From the NCBI GenBank assembly GCA_016210485.1, contig JACQUD010000019.1, forward strand, positions 1 to 42,342: a DNA stretch of 42,342 nt, read 5' to 3'. Positions 23,959 through 31,289 of this stretch are shown one piece after another (the stretch's first letter is position 1; each line of letters opens with the position of its first letter). The DNA comes from Chloroflexota bacterium. Its GTDB lineage: Bacteria; Chloroflexota; Dehalococcoidia; JACQUD01. The translations under genes and the position numbers were made by a program. The notes beneath the pieces were generated by a model that saw only the letters and a program-made list of their open reading frames with translations, was not told where the DNA came from and did not search any database.

Positions 23959-25119
23959 ATGGAAGCGGTCATCATCGATGGAGTCAGAACCCCCATCGGA
24001 CTGGGACATCCTGAGAAAGGGTGGCTTCGGAAGGTCCGGGGCGACGACCTGGGGGTGGTGGCGGTAAAGGCACTCTTGGAGCGCACTTCAGCGGACCCTA
24101 CTGTAGTGGAGGACGTTATTTTCGGGTGCGCCACCCAGACTGGAGAGCAGGCTATGAACGTGGCCCGCTATATGGCCCTCATGGCTGGCCTCCCTTATGA
24201 GGTGGCGGGTCAGACCATAAATCGCCAGTGTGCCTCGGGGATGACAGCCCTCCATGCCGCCGCCCAGGCCATAAAAGCAGGCTGTGGGGATGTCTTCATC
24301 GCCGGAGGTCTGGAGAGTATGAGCCACCTGCCCGAGGGCACCGGGGCCGACCTGAACCCTCGCCGTTTCGATTTCGCTGATCCCTCCGCCGCCTCCATGG
24401 GCCTCACCGCCGAGAACCTGGCCCGGGCATATGGCATAAGTCGTCGGGAGCAGGAGGAGTTCGCCCTCTGGAGCCATCGCCGGGCAGTGGCGACGCAGCG
24501 TGAGGGACGGTTCCGGGCCGAGATGGCCCCGGTGGGGGCTCCCCAGGATAGTGGTGCCCCACAATTAGTGTGTCGGGACCAGCTCCCCAGGGAGGATGCC
24601 TCCCTCGAGGTCATGGCAGCTCTGCCTCTCATCACCCATGAGGGGGGGACGATAACCATAGCCACCGCCTGCCGTCCTGGGGATGGTGCCGCAGCCTTGC
24701 TGGTGATGTCGGCGGGGAAGGCCCGCGAGATGGGGCTGAGGCCTTTAGCCCGCATCAGGGCCATGGCCGTGGCTGGGGTGGACCCCAAGCTCATGGGGCT
24801 GGGGCCAGTGCCCGCCGCCAGGAAGGCCCTGGCCAGGGTCGGCCTCCAGGCCCAGGACATTGACCTCTGGGAGGTCAACGAAGCCTTCGCCGTGGTGCCC
24901 CTCGTCTTTATTAAAGAGATGAGGATAGATTCGGAGCGACTGAATGTCAATGGGGGGGTGCTAGCCCTGGGCCATCCCATGGGTTGCACCGGGGCCAGGA
25001 TGGTAGTTACTCTGCTCCATGAGATGGTAAGGCGGCAAGCTCGGCTCGGCCTGGCTGCCCTGTGCGTGGGCATGGGGCAGGGCGTGTCCACTATTATCGA
25101 GAGATACGAGGGCTCGTAG
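23959..25119 (+). CDS. thiolase (acetyl-CoA C-acetyltransferase family)
   Basis: 386 residues, normal thiolase length. The nucleophilic Cys91 lies in NRQCASGMTAL, His339 in LALGHPMGCTG, and Cys369 in CVGMGQG; the NEAFA loop is near 307. It condenses two acetyl-CoA to acetoacetyl-CoA or cleaves a 3-ketoacyl-CoA. The loop near 230-240, usually T-x-G-N-A-S-G, reads TITIATACRP here, a departure close to the active site that may change chain-length preference. A GAGGAAGG ribosome site precedes the ATG. The last 10 bases, including the stop TAG, are the first 10 bases of a tRNA gene. Confidence 0.92.
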   Translation: MEAVIIDGVRTPIGLGHPEKGWLRKVRGDDLGVVAVKALLERTSADPTVVEDVIFGCATQTGEQAMNVARYMALMAGLPYEVAGQTINRQCASGMTALHAAAQAIKAGCGDVFIAGGLESMSHLPEGTGADLNPRRFDFADPSAASMGLTAENLARAYGISRREQEEFALWSHRRAVATQREGRFRAEMAPVGAPQDSGAPQLVCRDQLPREDASLEVMAALPLITHEGGTITIATACRPGDGAAALLVMSAGKAREMGLRPLARIRAMAVAGVDPKLMGLGPVPAARKALARVGLQAQDIDLWEVNEAFAVVPLVFIKEMRIDSERLNVNGGVLALGHPMGCTGARMVVTLLHEMVRRQARLGLAALCVGMGQGVSTIIERYEGS

Positions 25120-25181
25120 CTCAGCGGCAGAGCGCCCGGCTCATAACCGGTTGGTCGCAGGTTCGAACCCTGCCGAGCCCA
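25110..25181 (+). tRNA. tRNA-Met (CAT), elongator type or Ile2
   Basis: A complete 72-base cloverleaf. The acceptor GGGCTCG pairs with CGAGCCC, the D stem is GCTC/GAGC, the anticodon stem is CCCGG/CCGGT with loop CTCATAA, and the T arm is GCAGG-TTCGAAC-CCTGC with discriminator A. No CCA is encoded. The first acceptor base pairs normally (G-C), which argues against the initiator tRNA. The anticodon CAT could also belong to isoleucine tRNA modified to lysidine. It overlaps the end of the thiolase gene, whose stop TAG is tRNA positions 8-10. Confidence 0.93.
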
Positions 25182-25201
25182 TTGTAGCCGGAGGTTAAAG
25201 C

Positions 25202-26095
25202 GTGGCTGAACTTCAGGTGGAAAACTGGCCCGACCTCAAAGACCCCTGGCTGGTGGCGGCCTTCGATGGCTGGCCCAATGCCGGTGGGGTGTCAATCCAG
25301 GCACTACAGTATCTTAGGGACAAGCTGGGCGCTGCCAAGTTCGCCCAGATAGCCCCCGCGGAATTCTATGGCTTTGCTGTGCTCCGACCCATCACTGTCA
25401 TCAAGGAAGGGTTGGTCAAAGGTGTGAAGTTCCCCACCAACGATTTTTACGCCTGGAAAAACCCCGCTGGCGGCCGGGATCTCATCCTGTTCCTGGGGAC
25501 GGAGCCTCATCTCCGCTGGCTCCAGTACCTGGACTGTGTGTTCCAGGTGATTAGCCAGTTCCAGGTGGGCCGCACTATTTCCCTTGGCTCTACCTTCGAT
25601 AAGGTCCCGCATACTATGGAGCCCCGCCTCAGCTCCAGCGTCAACGACCCGGCCATTATTCCAGAGGTAAAGGCCCTGGGGATAGGTCAAACGGATTATA
25701 TGGGGCCGTGCAGCATCCACACGGTCATGCAGGAAACCCTGAAGGAACGGCATGTCCAGTCTTTGAGCTTGTGGGGCCATGTGCCTCACTATCTCCAGGT
25801 AGGGAACCCCCAGGTAACCCTGGCCCTCCTGACCAAGCTGCTCCATCTGCTGGCGGTGGAGGCCGACCTTACGGAAATCCGGCGCAGCAGCCAGGAGTTC
25901 CGGGACATGTTGAACCAATTCATGGCTCAAAAGGCCGAGCTTCAGGAATATGTGCGCACTCTGGAGGAGGAGGCACTGAGCGAGAGAGGGCAAGAGGGGT
26001 CGCCGGAAAGGGCTGAGCGGTTGATGCGGGAGGTGGAAGACTTCCTGCGCCGGGAGCAACATCGCCCCGAGGGCGATGGCCCAGGGGCAGGTTGA
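25202..26095 (+). CDS. PAC2-family protein
   Basis: 297 residues from a GTG with GGAGG 7 bases before it. The fold matches the PAC2 (proteasome assembly chaperone 2-like) family: PWLVAAFDGWPNAGGVSIQA at the start, LILFLGTEPHLRW near 98, RTISLGSTFDKVPHT near 125, and LWGHVPHYLQVGNPQVTLAL near 195. In bacteria the family is common in actinobacteria and Chloroflexota, but its task is unsettled. The last 80 residues are strongly helical and probably coiled coil. It ends just upstream of a coiled-coil zinc-ribbon gene, likely in one operon. Confidence 0.85.
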   Translation: MAELQVENWPDLKDPWLVAAFDGWPNAGGVSIQALQYLRDKLGAAKFAQIAPAEFYGFAVLRPITVIKEGLVKGVKFPTNDFYAWKNPAGGRDLILFLGTEPHLRWLQYLDCVFQVISQFQVGRTISLGSTFDKVPHTMEPRLSSSVNDPAIIPEVKALGIGQTDYMGPCSIHTVMQETLKERHVQSLSLWGHVPHYLQVGNPQVTLALLTKLLHLLAVEADLTEIRRSSQEFRDMLNQFMAQKAELQEYVRTLEEEALSERGQEGSPERAERLMREVEDFLRREQHRPEGDGPGAG

Positions 26096-26132
26096 GATGG
26101 CACAGTCCGAAGGCCCCGCTTTCGGAGGAACT

Positions 26133-26834
26133 ATGAGGGACCTTAGACAGCTATATGACCTCCAGCTCCTGGATTTGGAGGTGGACTCCCGAAAGGAGGC
26201 CCTGGCCCGGGTGGATGGCTCCCTGGTAGAGAGCCAGGAGCTTCTGGAGGCCAGGGAGATGTGGAAATCCCTGTCCCAGGAGCTGGCGGGACTGGAGCGA
26301 CAGCAGCGAGACCAGGAGGGGGAGCTTCAGAGCCTGCGTTCCAAGCTTGTCCAGGAGGAGGCCAAGCTTTACGGTGGTTCCGTCAAGAACCCTCGGGAGC
26401 TGGCAGGCCTTCAGGCGGAGGTGCAAAGCCTGAAGGCCCAGGTGGGGCAGTGGGAGGACAAAATCCTTGATATAATGGCAGGCCTCGAGGACCTCGTGGA
26501 GCGGGAAAGGTTGCAACGGGCTAGCCTCCAGGGGATGGAGGTGGCTTGGGCGGAAGAGGAGGCCCGGCTCCGCGCGGAGCGTGAATCTTTGCTGGCTGAG
26601 ATAGACGATTTGGAGAAGCGTCGTATCAAGTTGGCCAGCCTGGTGGAGGGCGATATCCTGGGCCTTTATGAGAGGCTACGCCGGACCGGGCAGGGGCGGG
26701 GAGTGGCCAGGGTGGAGGGGGGCATCTGCCAGGGGTGCCGGGTCAACATACCTCTGCACGATATCCTGCGCTCTCGCTCAGGCAATGACCTGGTCCGATG
26801 TAGCAACTGTGGCCGCATATTGTTTGTTACCTGA
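26133..26834 (+). CDS. coiled-coil protein with C-terminal zinc ribbon
   Basis: About 233 residues from the ATG at 26133 (GGAGGA just upstream); an ATG at 26097 is an alternative. Nearly the whole protein is a long helical hairpin rich in Glu, Gln and Leu (residues about 5-180). It ends in a four-cysteine ribbon: CQGCRVNIP then CSNCGRILF. This matches the family of C4-type zinc-ribbon coiled-coil proteins (CT398/FlgZ-like) that may bind nucleic acid or act as adaptors. The family has no agreed function. It follows the PAC2 gene closely and converges on the pyruvate kinase gene, with only 5 bases between their stops. Confidence 0.85.
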   Translation: MRDLRQLYDLQLLDLEVDSRKEALARVDGSLVESQELLEAREMWKSLSQELAGLERQQRDQEGELQSLRSKLVQEEAKLYGGSVKNPRELAGLQAEVQSLKAQVGQWEDKILDIMAGLEDLVERERLQRASLQGMEVAWAEEEARLRAERESLLAEIDDLEKRRIKLASLVEGDILGLYERLRRTGQGRGVARVEGGICQGCRVNIPLHDILRSRSGNDLVRCSNCGRILFVT

Positions 26835-26839
26835 TAAGG

Positions 26840-28015
26840 CTATACTCGATGCACCTTGACCAGGTTTGTGCTGCCTGGGACAGCAAGAGGAAGTCCGGCA
26901 GTAATGATTATAAGGTCACCTGTTCTAGCAAGGCTCGTGGTCATGACGATATCTCGCGCCTGCTCGAATATTTCCTCCAGGCTGAGAGATTCAGGCATTT
27001 TTACAGGGAGGACCCCCCAGGCTAGGGAAAGCCGATGCAGGACGTTCTCTGACGGGGTCACCCCTATGATCGGCTGGCGAGGCCTGTATTTGGACACTCG
27101 CAAAGGTGTGGTTCCCCCCATTGTGAAAGCTACAATGGCTCGGGCTCCTACTTGATAGGCTATCTGGCAGGCTGCCCTGGCTGTGGCGTCATTGATTTCC
27201 GGCACGACATCTTGCCATTTCTCACGAAGTATCTGCTCGTAGGGAAGCGCCGCCTCGGCCTCCAGAGCTATCCTTCCCATAGTCTCTGGAGCTTGTATCG
27301 GATATTTGCCAATGGCTGTTTCTTCGGAGAGCATCAGAGCATCGGTGCCGTCCAGAACTGCGTTGGCTACGTCAGTCGCCTCCGCTCTGGTAGGGGTAGG
27401 CGACTCGACCATAGATTCCAGCATCTCAGTGGCTACAATTGCCGGCTTACCGAGGTGGTTAGCCTTCTTTACCAGTTGCTTCTGCGCCAATGGCACCTTT
27501 TCTATTTTTATCTGCATCCCTAGGTCCCCCCGGGCGACCATTATTCCTTCGCAAACTTCAAGGATAGCGTCGATTTGCTCCAAAGCCTGGGCTTGCTCTA
27601 TCTTAACGACAACAGGTATGTCGGCGCGCCTTTCTCTGAGCAGTTCCTTGACCTCTACTACCTGTTCAGCCGAAGAGATGAACGATAGGGCGATGAAGGT
27701 AGCATCCTGCAACTGGGCGAAGCGGAGATGTTCGCCGAAGACCTCCCTCATACTCCCGTAGCCGCGTTTCAGCCCGGGGAGATCGACAAGGATGCCTGTG
27801 GTGAGCCTGAGCTTCTGACTAAGTTGACGCACTTCCGCAATGACCCGGCTATGCTCGGCCAGAGTGCCATGAGCCAGGTTGAATCTGGCTATGTCCATGC
27901 CTGCTCTCAGCATAGCCTCGATAATTTCAGCGGACTTGCTGGCCGGGCCCAGGGTACAAACTATCTTAACCCGGCGTTTTATCCTGTCTAGGTTTATCGC
28001 TTCTCGGTTTAACAT
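26840..28015 (-). CDS. pyruvate kinase lacking the B (lid) domain
   Basis: 391 residues against about 470-590 in the family. It makes ATP and pyruvate from phosphoenolpyruvate. The A barrel is there: KIVCTLGPASKS, RFNLAHG, VVVKIEQAQALEQ with the catalytic Lys and Glu, GIMVARGDLGMQI with the metal-binding Asp, and ATEMLESM with the catalytic Thr. The C-terminal allosteric-type domain is also present. After LVDLPG the sequence jumps within about 20 residues to HLRFAQLQDATFIALSF, so the roughly 100-residue B domain that closes over the active site is missing, with no frameshift. Activity is therefore uncertain. It follows pfkA in a leftward glycolytic operon. Confidence 0.85.
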   Translation of the reverse strand: MLNREAINLDRIKRRVKIVCTLGPASKSAEIIEAMLRAGMDIARFNLAHGTLAEHSRVIAEVRQLSQKLRLTTGILVDLPGLKRGYGSMREVFGEHLRFAQLQDATFIALSFISSAEQVVEVKELLRERRADIPVVVKIEQAQALEQIDAILEVCEGIMVARGDLGMQIKIEKVPLAQKQLVKKANHLGKPAIVATEMLESMVESPTPTRAEATDVANAVLDGTDALMLSEETAIGKYPIQAPETMGRIALEAEAALPYEQILREKWQDVVPEINDATARAACQIAYQVGARAIVAFTMGGTTPLRVSKYRPRQPIIGVTPSENVLHRLSLAWGVLPVKMPESLSLEEIFEQARDIVMTTSLARTGDLIIITAGLPLAVPGSTNLVKVHRV

Positions 28016-28062
28016 TGTTGGCTATGTCAAGGAATTACGCTAGACTTGAAGAGTTCCAAGTA

Positions 28063-29031
28063 TCACCCCGATACCAGTTTAAGCAGCTCGACCAAGAAAT
28101 GGTCGAGCTGCTTTTTCTTCTCCCTGGCTTCCTTCAGCGGCGTGCGAACTATCTGTCCACATACCTCTCCTATCACTACAGCATTCTCCCCTTGAAGCAG
28201 GGTTTCGATAGCAGCAACGCCCAGCTTGATGGCGAGGACGCGGTCTCGTGCTGTGGGTGAACCGCCACGCTGGGTATGGCCCAGAATGCAAACTCGTGAA
28301 TCGAGGCCAGTCAGGGCTTTCACTTCTTTAGCTACCTCAAAAGCTCCACCGGGCCTGTCTCCCTCAGCCACAACGGTGATGCAAGCCTTTTTCCCTCTCT
28401 TGAAGGCGTCCTGAATAGAGCGGGAGAGTTGGTCCATGTTCTCGATAATCTCAGGGATAAGCACTTCCACGGCTCCGCCCGCAATCCCTGCCTCGAGGGC
28501 GATAAATCCTGCTTCACGCCCCATGACCTCTACAAAGAAAAGGCGGTCCAGGGAGAAGGCGGTATCTCGGATGCGGTCAATGGCGTCGAGGGCAGTGTTG
28601 ACGGCTGTATCAAAGCCTATGGTGAAGTCCGTGCCATAAACATCGTTGTCTATGGTGGAGGGGATTTGCACAATCTTTGTCTCGGTCTCCTCACTAAGTG
28701 CTGCTGAACCTTGGAGTGTGCCATTGCCACCTATGATGACCAGAAAATCGACCTTGGCTTTATCTAGGAAGGCAACGGCTGGGGCCCGGCCCTCTTTTGT
28801 CTTGAATTCTAGGCAGCGGCTAGTGTGAAGAATGGTGCCCCCAAGGTGCATGATATTTGCTACGCTCCGGCTGTTCATATGTATGGAATCGCCGGCGAGC
28901 AATCCGCTGAATCCGTGTCTGATGCCGATTACCTCAATCCCCTTAGCCAGAGCAGTGCGCACCACAGCTCTTATGGCAGAGTTCATGCCGGGCGCATCGC
29001 CGCCACTGGTAAGCAGAGCAAGCTTGGCCAT
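28063..29031 (-). CDS. pfkA: 6-phosphofructokinase
   Basis: 322 residues, the usual bacterial length. It phosphorylates fructose 6-phosphate to the 1,6-bisphosphate. Motifs: LLTSGGDAPGMNSAIRA at the start, the catalytic PSTIDNDVYGTDFTIGFDTA, VEVMGREAGFIAL for substrate binding, and GHTQRGGSPTARDR. The nucleotide loop reads IIGGNGTLQGS where E. coli has GGDGSYMGA, so the metal-linked Asp103 is Asn. The residue after the TIDND proline is Ser, not the Lys of pyrophosphate enzymes. Phosphoryl donor is thus probably ATP but not certain. It lies between an aldolase and a pyruvate kinase, all leftward. Confidence 0.93.
   Translation of the reverse strand: MAKLALLTSGGDAPGMNSAIRAVVRTALAKGIEVIGIRHGFSGLLAGDSIHMNSRSVANIMHLGGTILHTSRCLEFKTKEGRAPAVAFLDKAKVDFLVIIGGNGTLQGSAALSEETETKIVQIPSTIDNDVYGTDFTIGFDTAVNTALDAIDRIRDTAFSLDRLFFVEVMGREAGFIALEAGIAGGAVEVLIPEIIENMDQLSRSIQDAFKRGKKACITVVAEGDRPGGAFEVAKEVKALTGLDSRVCILGHTQRGGSPTARDRVLAIKLGVAAIETLLQGENAVVIGEVCGQIVRTPLKEAREKKKQLDHFLVELLKLVSG
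28081..28113. repeat. perfect 14-base-pair hairpin inside the 3' end of pfkA
   Basis: AAGCAGCTCGACCA and TGGTCGAGCTGCTT pair perfectly around a 5-base loop and encode the C-terminal helix. On the rightward strand it is followed by five T, like a terminator, though no rightward gene ends here. Confidence 0.6.
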
Positions 29032-29046
29032 CCCTTCCCCCTTCGA

Positions 29047-30030
29047 TCAATAGTCCAGGAACCAGGTTTCCGATACCTGAGCTAGCTGGCGGCTCGATAG
29101 TCTTAACTTCTTATACCAAGGAGCAGCGTATTTTGTTGTTATCTCCATAAGCCTTTTCATTCTATCTACGGCTACGGTGGAAAGAAACTTGATGCGTCCC
29201 TCCTTTTCATCGATGTCTTCTGCTTCCTGCCAGATAGCTCGCCCCGCAAGAAAGCCTGAAGCACCAGCCTGGCAGGCGAGCTTTACTTCCCGACAGAAGC
29301 TATCGAAGTTTGCGCCGGCGCTCAAGATAACCCAGGGCGTTCGTGAGGCTTCATCGAGCCGGTGACAGAGGGTAAGCAGGCTGGCCTCATCCTTTATTTG
29401 GCTGAGGTCAGCGGGGAATTCTGCCTTCAACACATCGATGGCAAGCGAAGTTATCTGTTTTGCGGTTTGGATCACCAGCTCCGGCTTTCGCTCATTGAGT
29501 TGAAGCTCCGTCTCCCCTTCTATGGGATAAGTTTTCGGCTCCACTACACAGAGTAGGTCATGCTTTAGGCACTCCTCAGCCAGGGACCTAGTAACGGCCA
29601 ACTGGTGTGATGCCACCTCAGACAGGTCAGGGCGGTAGTGCAACAATAGTTTTGCTCCCGACCCGCCAACTCGGCGGATTTTTTCCACGCTCCAGCCTTG
29701 TTGCAGGGTAGTCAGCCGCCCTTGCGGCGAATCGAGGTAGCCAGAGGCCTCTGTGCTGATCAAAAGCCCGGCGCGGCCAGGGAGCATCCCGCTGGCGATA
29801 CACTGGGCCGTGCCGTAGTTAGGGTCAAGAAGTGCTGCGGTAGAATGGGGAGCCAGGGTTTCGCAGAGTTCGAGCTTACGTTCCACCATAGCCTGGTAGC
29901 TCACCTCTCCGGGATGAGCCTTGGCTATCATGCTCTTTAGAGATCCCCTGTGATCCATAGCGCATATAGCAAATACACCATCTGGGCTGGAAATTTGTTG
30001 CAACCCTCTGATCTTTCCGATTGTAAGCAT
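29047..30030 (-). CDS. LacD/class I aldolase family (tagatose or fructose 1,6-bisphosphate aldolase)
   Basis: 327 residues with the LacD-type TIM barrel. DGVFAICAMDHRGSLKSMI is the N-terminal signature, ALLDPNYG comes near 67, and GSGAKLLLHYRPD contains the Schiff-base lysine. CVVEPKTYPIEGE and TPWVILSAGANFDSFCREV follow. LacD enzymes split tagatose 1,6-bisphosphate and often fructose 1,6-bisphosphate. Being the first gene of a leftward run with pfkA and pyruvate kinase, it probably serves as the fructose-bisphosphate aldolase here. AAGGAG and AAAAGGG lie ahead of the ATG, and a perfect TATAAT sits at 30074-30079 on the same strand. Confidence 0.85.
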   Translation of the reverse strand: MLTIGKIRGLQQISSPDGVFAICAMDHRGSLKSMIAKAHPGEVSYQAMVERKLELCETLAPHSTAALLDPNYGTAQCIASGMLPGRAGLLISTEASGYLDSPQGRLTTLQQGWSVEKIRRVGGSGAKLLLHYRPDLSEVASHQLAVTRSLAEECLKHDLLCVVEPKTYPIEGETELQLNERKPELVIQTAKQITSLAIDVLKAEFPADLSQIKDEASLLTLCHRLDEASRTPWVILSAGANFDSFCREVKLACQAGASGFLAGRAIWQEAEDIDEKEGRIKFLSTVAVDRMKRLMEITTKYAAPWYKKLRLSSRQLAQVSETWFLDY

Positions 30031-30146
30031 TCCCTTTTATCTCCTTACTTGTCCCGGCGTCCTAACCTAATTCATTATAGTATGTAATGGGGTAATGAGG
30101 TAGTTCAGCAATTGGGGAGTTCGAAGGAGCTGCTCCTCTCTAACTG

Positions 30147-30166
30147 TCCTTCCGGCACAGGAAGGA
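30147..30166. repeat. hairpin upstream of the PaaX-type gene
   Basis: TCCTTCC and GGAAGGA pair perfectly around a 6-base loop, in the 262-base gap between the divergent aldolase and PaaX-type genes. There is no T-run, so it is not an evident terminator. Confidence 0.45.
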
Positions 30167-30217
30167 TGGTAGATTTAGGGTGATAAAAATGTTTTTAGCC
30201 ACTATCTAATGAGTGTG

Positions 30218-30246
30218 TTGACAAGTTCTGATGCCGATGCTAATCT
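30218..30246 (+). promoter_or_regulatory. sigma70-like promoter of the PaaX-type regulator
   Basis: A perfect TTGACA and TAATCT are separated by exactly 17 bases. The start codon lies about 40 bases past the expected transcript start, and there is no clear ribosome site before it. Confidence 0.65.
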
Positions 30247-30247
30247 A

Positions 30248-30286
30248 TATGTGTCATAAAAAAAACGACCTGGGAAAATGTGACAT
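30248..30286. promoter_or_regulatory. paired palindromes, candidate PaaX-type operator
   Basis: TATGTGTCATA (arms TATG/CATA) at 30248-30258 and ATGTGACAT (arms ATGT/ACAT) at 30278-30286 lie right after the -10 box and before the start codon. Seen as direct repeats they differ at one base (ATGTGTCATA, ATGTGACATA), spaced about three helical turns apart. Autoregulation by the PaaX-type protein is an inference. Confidence 0.45.
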
Positions 30287-30292
30287 ATTGAT

Positions 30293-31147
30293 ATGGCGAG
30301 CCTTCGTTCTCAAGGGATGGTGCTCACCCTCTATGGCGACTATATCAGACAACGTGGGGGTGAGATTTGGGTTGGCAACCTAATCAAGCTATTGGGGAAC
30401 TTTGGCCTCTCGGAGCTAGCCATCCGCTCCGCTCTCTCCCGAATGTGCCGCAAGGGCTTGCTCTCGTCGCGCCATGAGGGCAGGAGGAGCTTCTTCTCCC
30501 TGACACCCCAGGGGGATGAGCTTCTGGTCAAGGGGACACAGCGCATCTTTCAGCGACCTCAGCGGGACTGGGATGGCTCCTGGCACATCGTAGTCTACTC
30601 CATCCCAGAGGAGAGGCGGGAGGTGAGGGATCACTTCCGTCAGGAGTTAAGCTGGATGGGCTTCGGGGCCTTGACTAATGCCTGCTGGATCTGCCCCTGG
30701 GATCATAGCCAAGAGGTGCAGGATTTGGCGCGAGCCTTGGAGATGTGCCAGCACGTAGAGATTTTCGCTGCCCAACACATGGGGTTCGCTACATCCAGGG
30801 AACTGGTGACTCGTTGCTGGGACCTTGAGCGGATCCATCGCCGCTACGTTGACTTTTTGGAGAAATATGGCCCTCAGTTCCAGGACGATGCCAGCCAATG
30901 GAAGGCGGGGTATCCTCTGACCCCGGCTCAGTGCTTTGTGAAGCGCTTCATGCTTATTCATGAATATCGACGCATTCCATACTTCGACCCTGATCTGCCC
31001 CGAGAGTTCCTGCCTTCGGTCTGGCTTAGAAACCAGTCCGCCCAGGTGTTCACCGAATATCATAATTTGCTGGCCCCCAGGGCTAATCAGTACTTCGATT
31101 CCATCTTTAAGAAGACTTCTGAGGAGAAAAAGGCGGTAGCGGTGTAG
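30293..31147 (+). CDS. PaaX-family transcriptional repressor
   Basis: 284 residues. The N-terminal winged helix (MVLTLYGDYIRQRGGEIWVG, then GLSELAIRSALSRMCRKGLL) matches PaaX, the repressor of phenylacetate breakdown that answers to phenylacetyl-CoA. The middle beta-rich domain (WHIVVYSIPEERREVRDHFR) and the C-terminal helical part (CFVKRFMLIHEYRRIPYFDP with LPREFLP after it) are also typical. No paa catabolic genes are in the window; the next gene rightward is an acetyl-CoA synthase paralog. The ligand is therefore likely a different acyl-CoA. No ribosome site is obvious before the ATG. Confidence 0.9.
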   Translation: MASLRSQGMVLTLYGDYIRQRGGEIWVGNLIKLLGNFGLSELAIRSALSRMCRKGLLSSRHEGRRSFFSLTPQGDELLVKGTQRIFQRPQRDWDGSWHIVVYSIPEERREVRDHFRQELSWMGFGALTNACWICPWDHSQEVQDLARALEMCQHVEIFAAQHMGFATSRELVTRCWDLERIHRRYVDFLEKYGPQFQDDASQWKAGYPLTPAQCFVKRFMLIHEYRRIPYFDPDLPREFLPSVWLRNQSAQVFTEYHNLLAPRANQYFDSIFKKTSEEKKAVAV

Positions 31148-31201
31148 CTAACGGTGTAAGGTAGGCGAGCTTCTCAGAGGCCTTCCGACTCTTTGTCGAG
31201 C

Positions 31202-31230
31202 TTGACTGTCAAAAACCACAGACATATATT
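31202..31230 (+). promoter_or_regulatory. sigma70-like promoter of the ACS-like gene
   Basis: TTGACT and TATATT are separated by 17 bases, about 60 bases before the ATG, so the gene has its own promoter rather than relying on the PaaX-type gene. TTGACTGTCAA at the -35 box is itself a short palindrome. Confidence 0.6.
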
Positions 31231-31289
31231 TTATGCCAAAAGCAATGGGTCAATAACATATCGTCGTTGCTTCTAAAAAGGAGGTAGCT

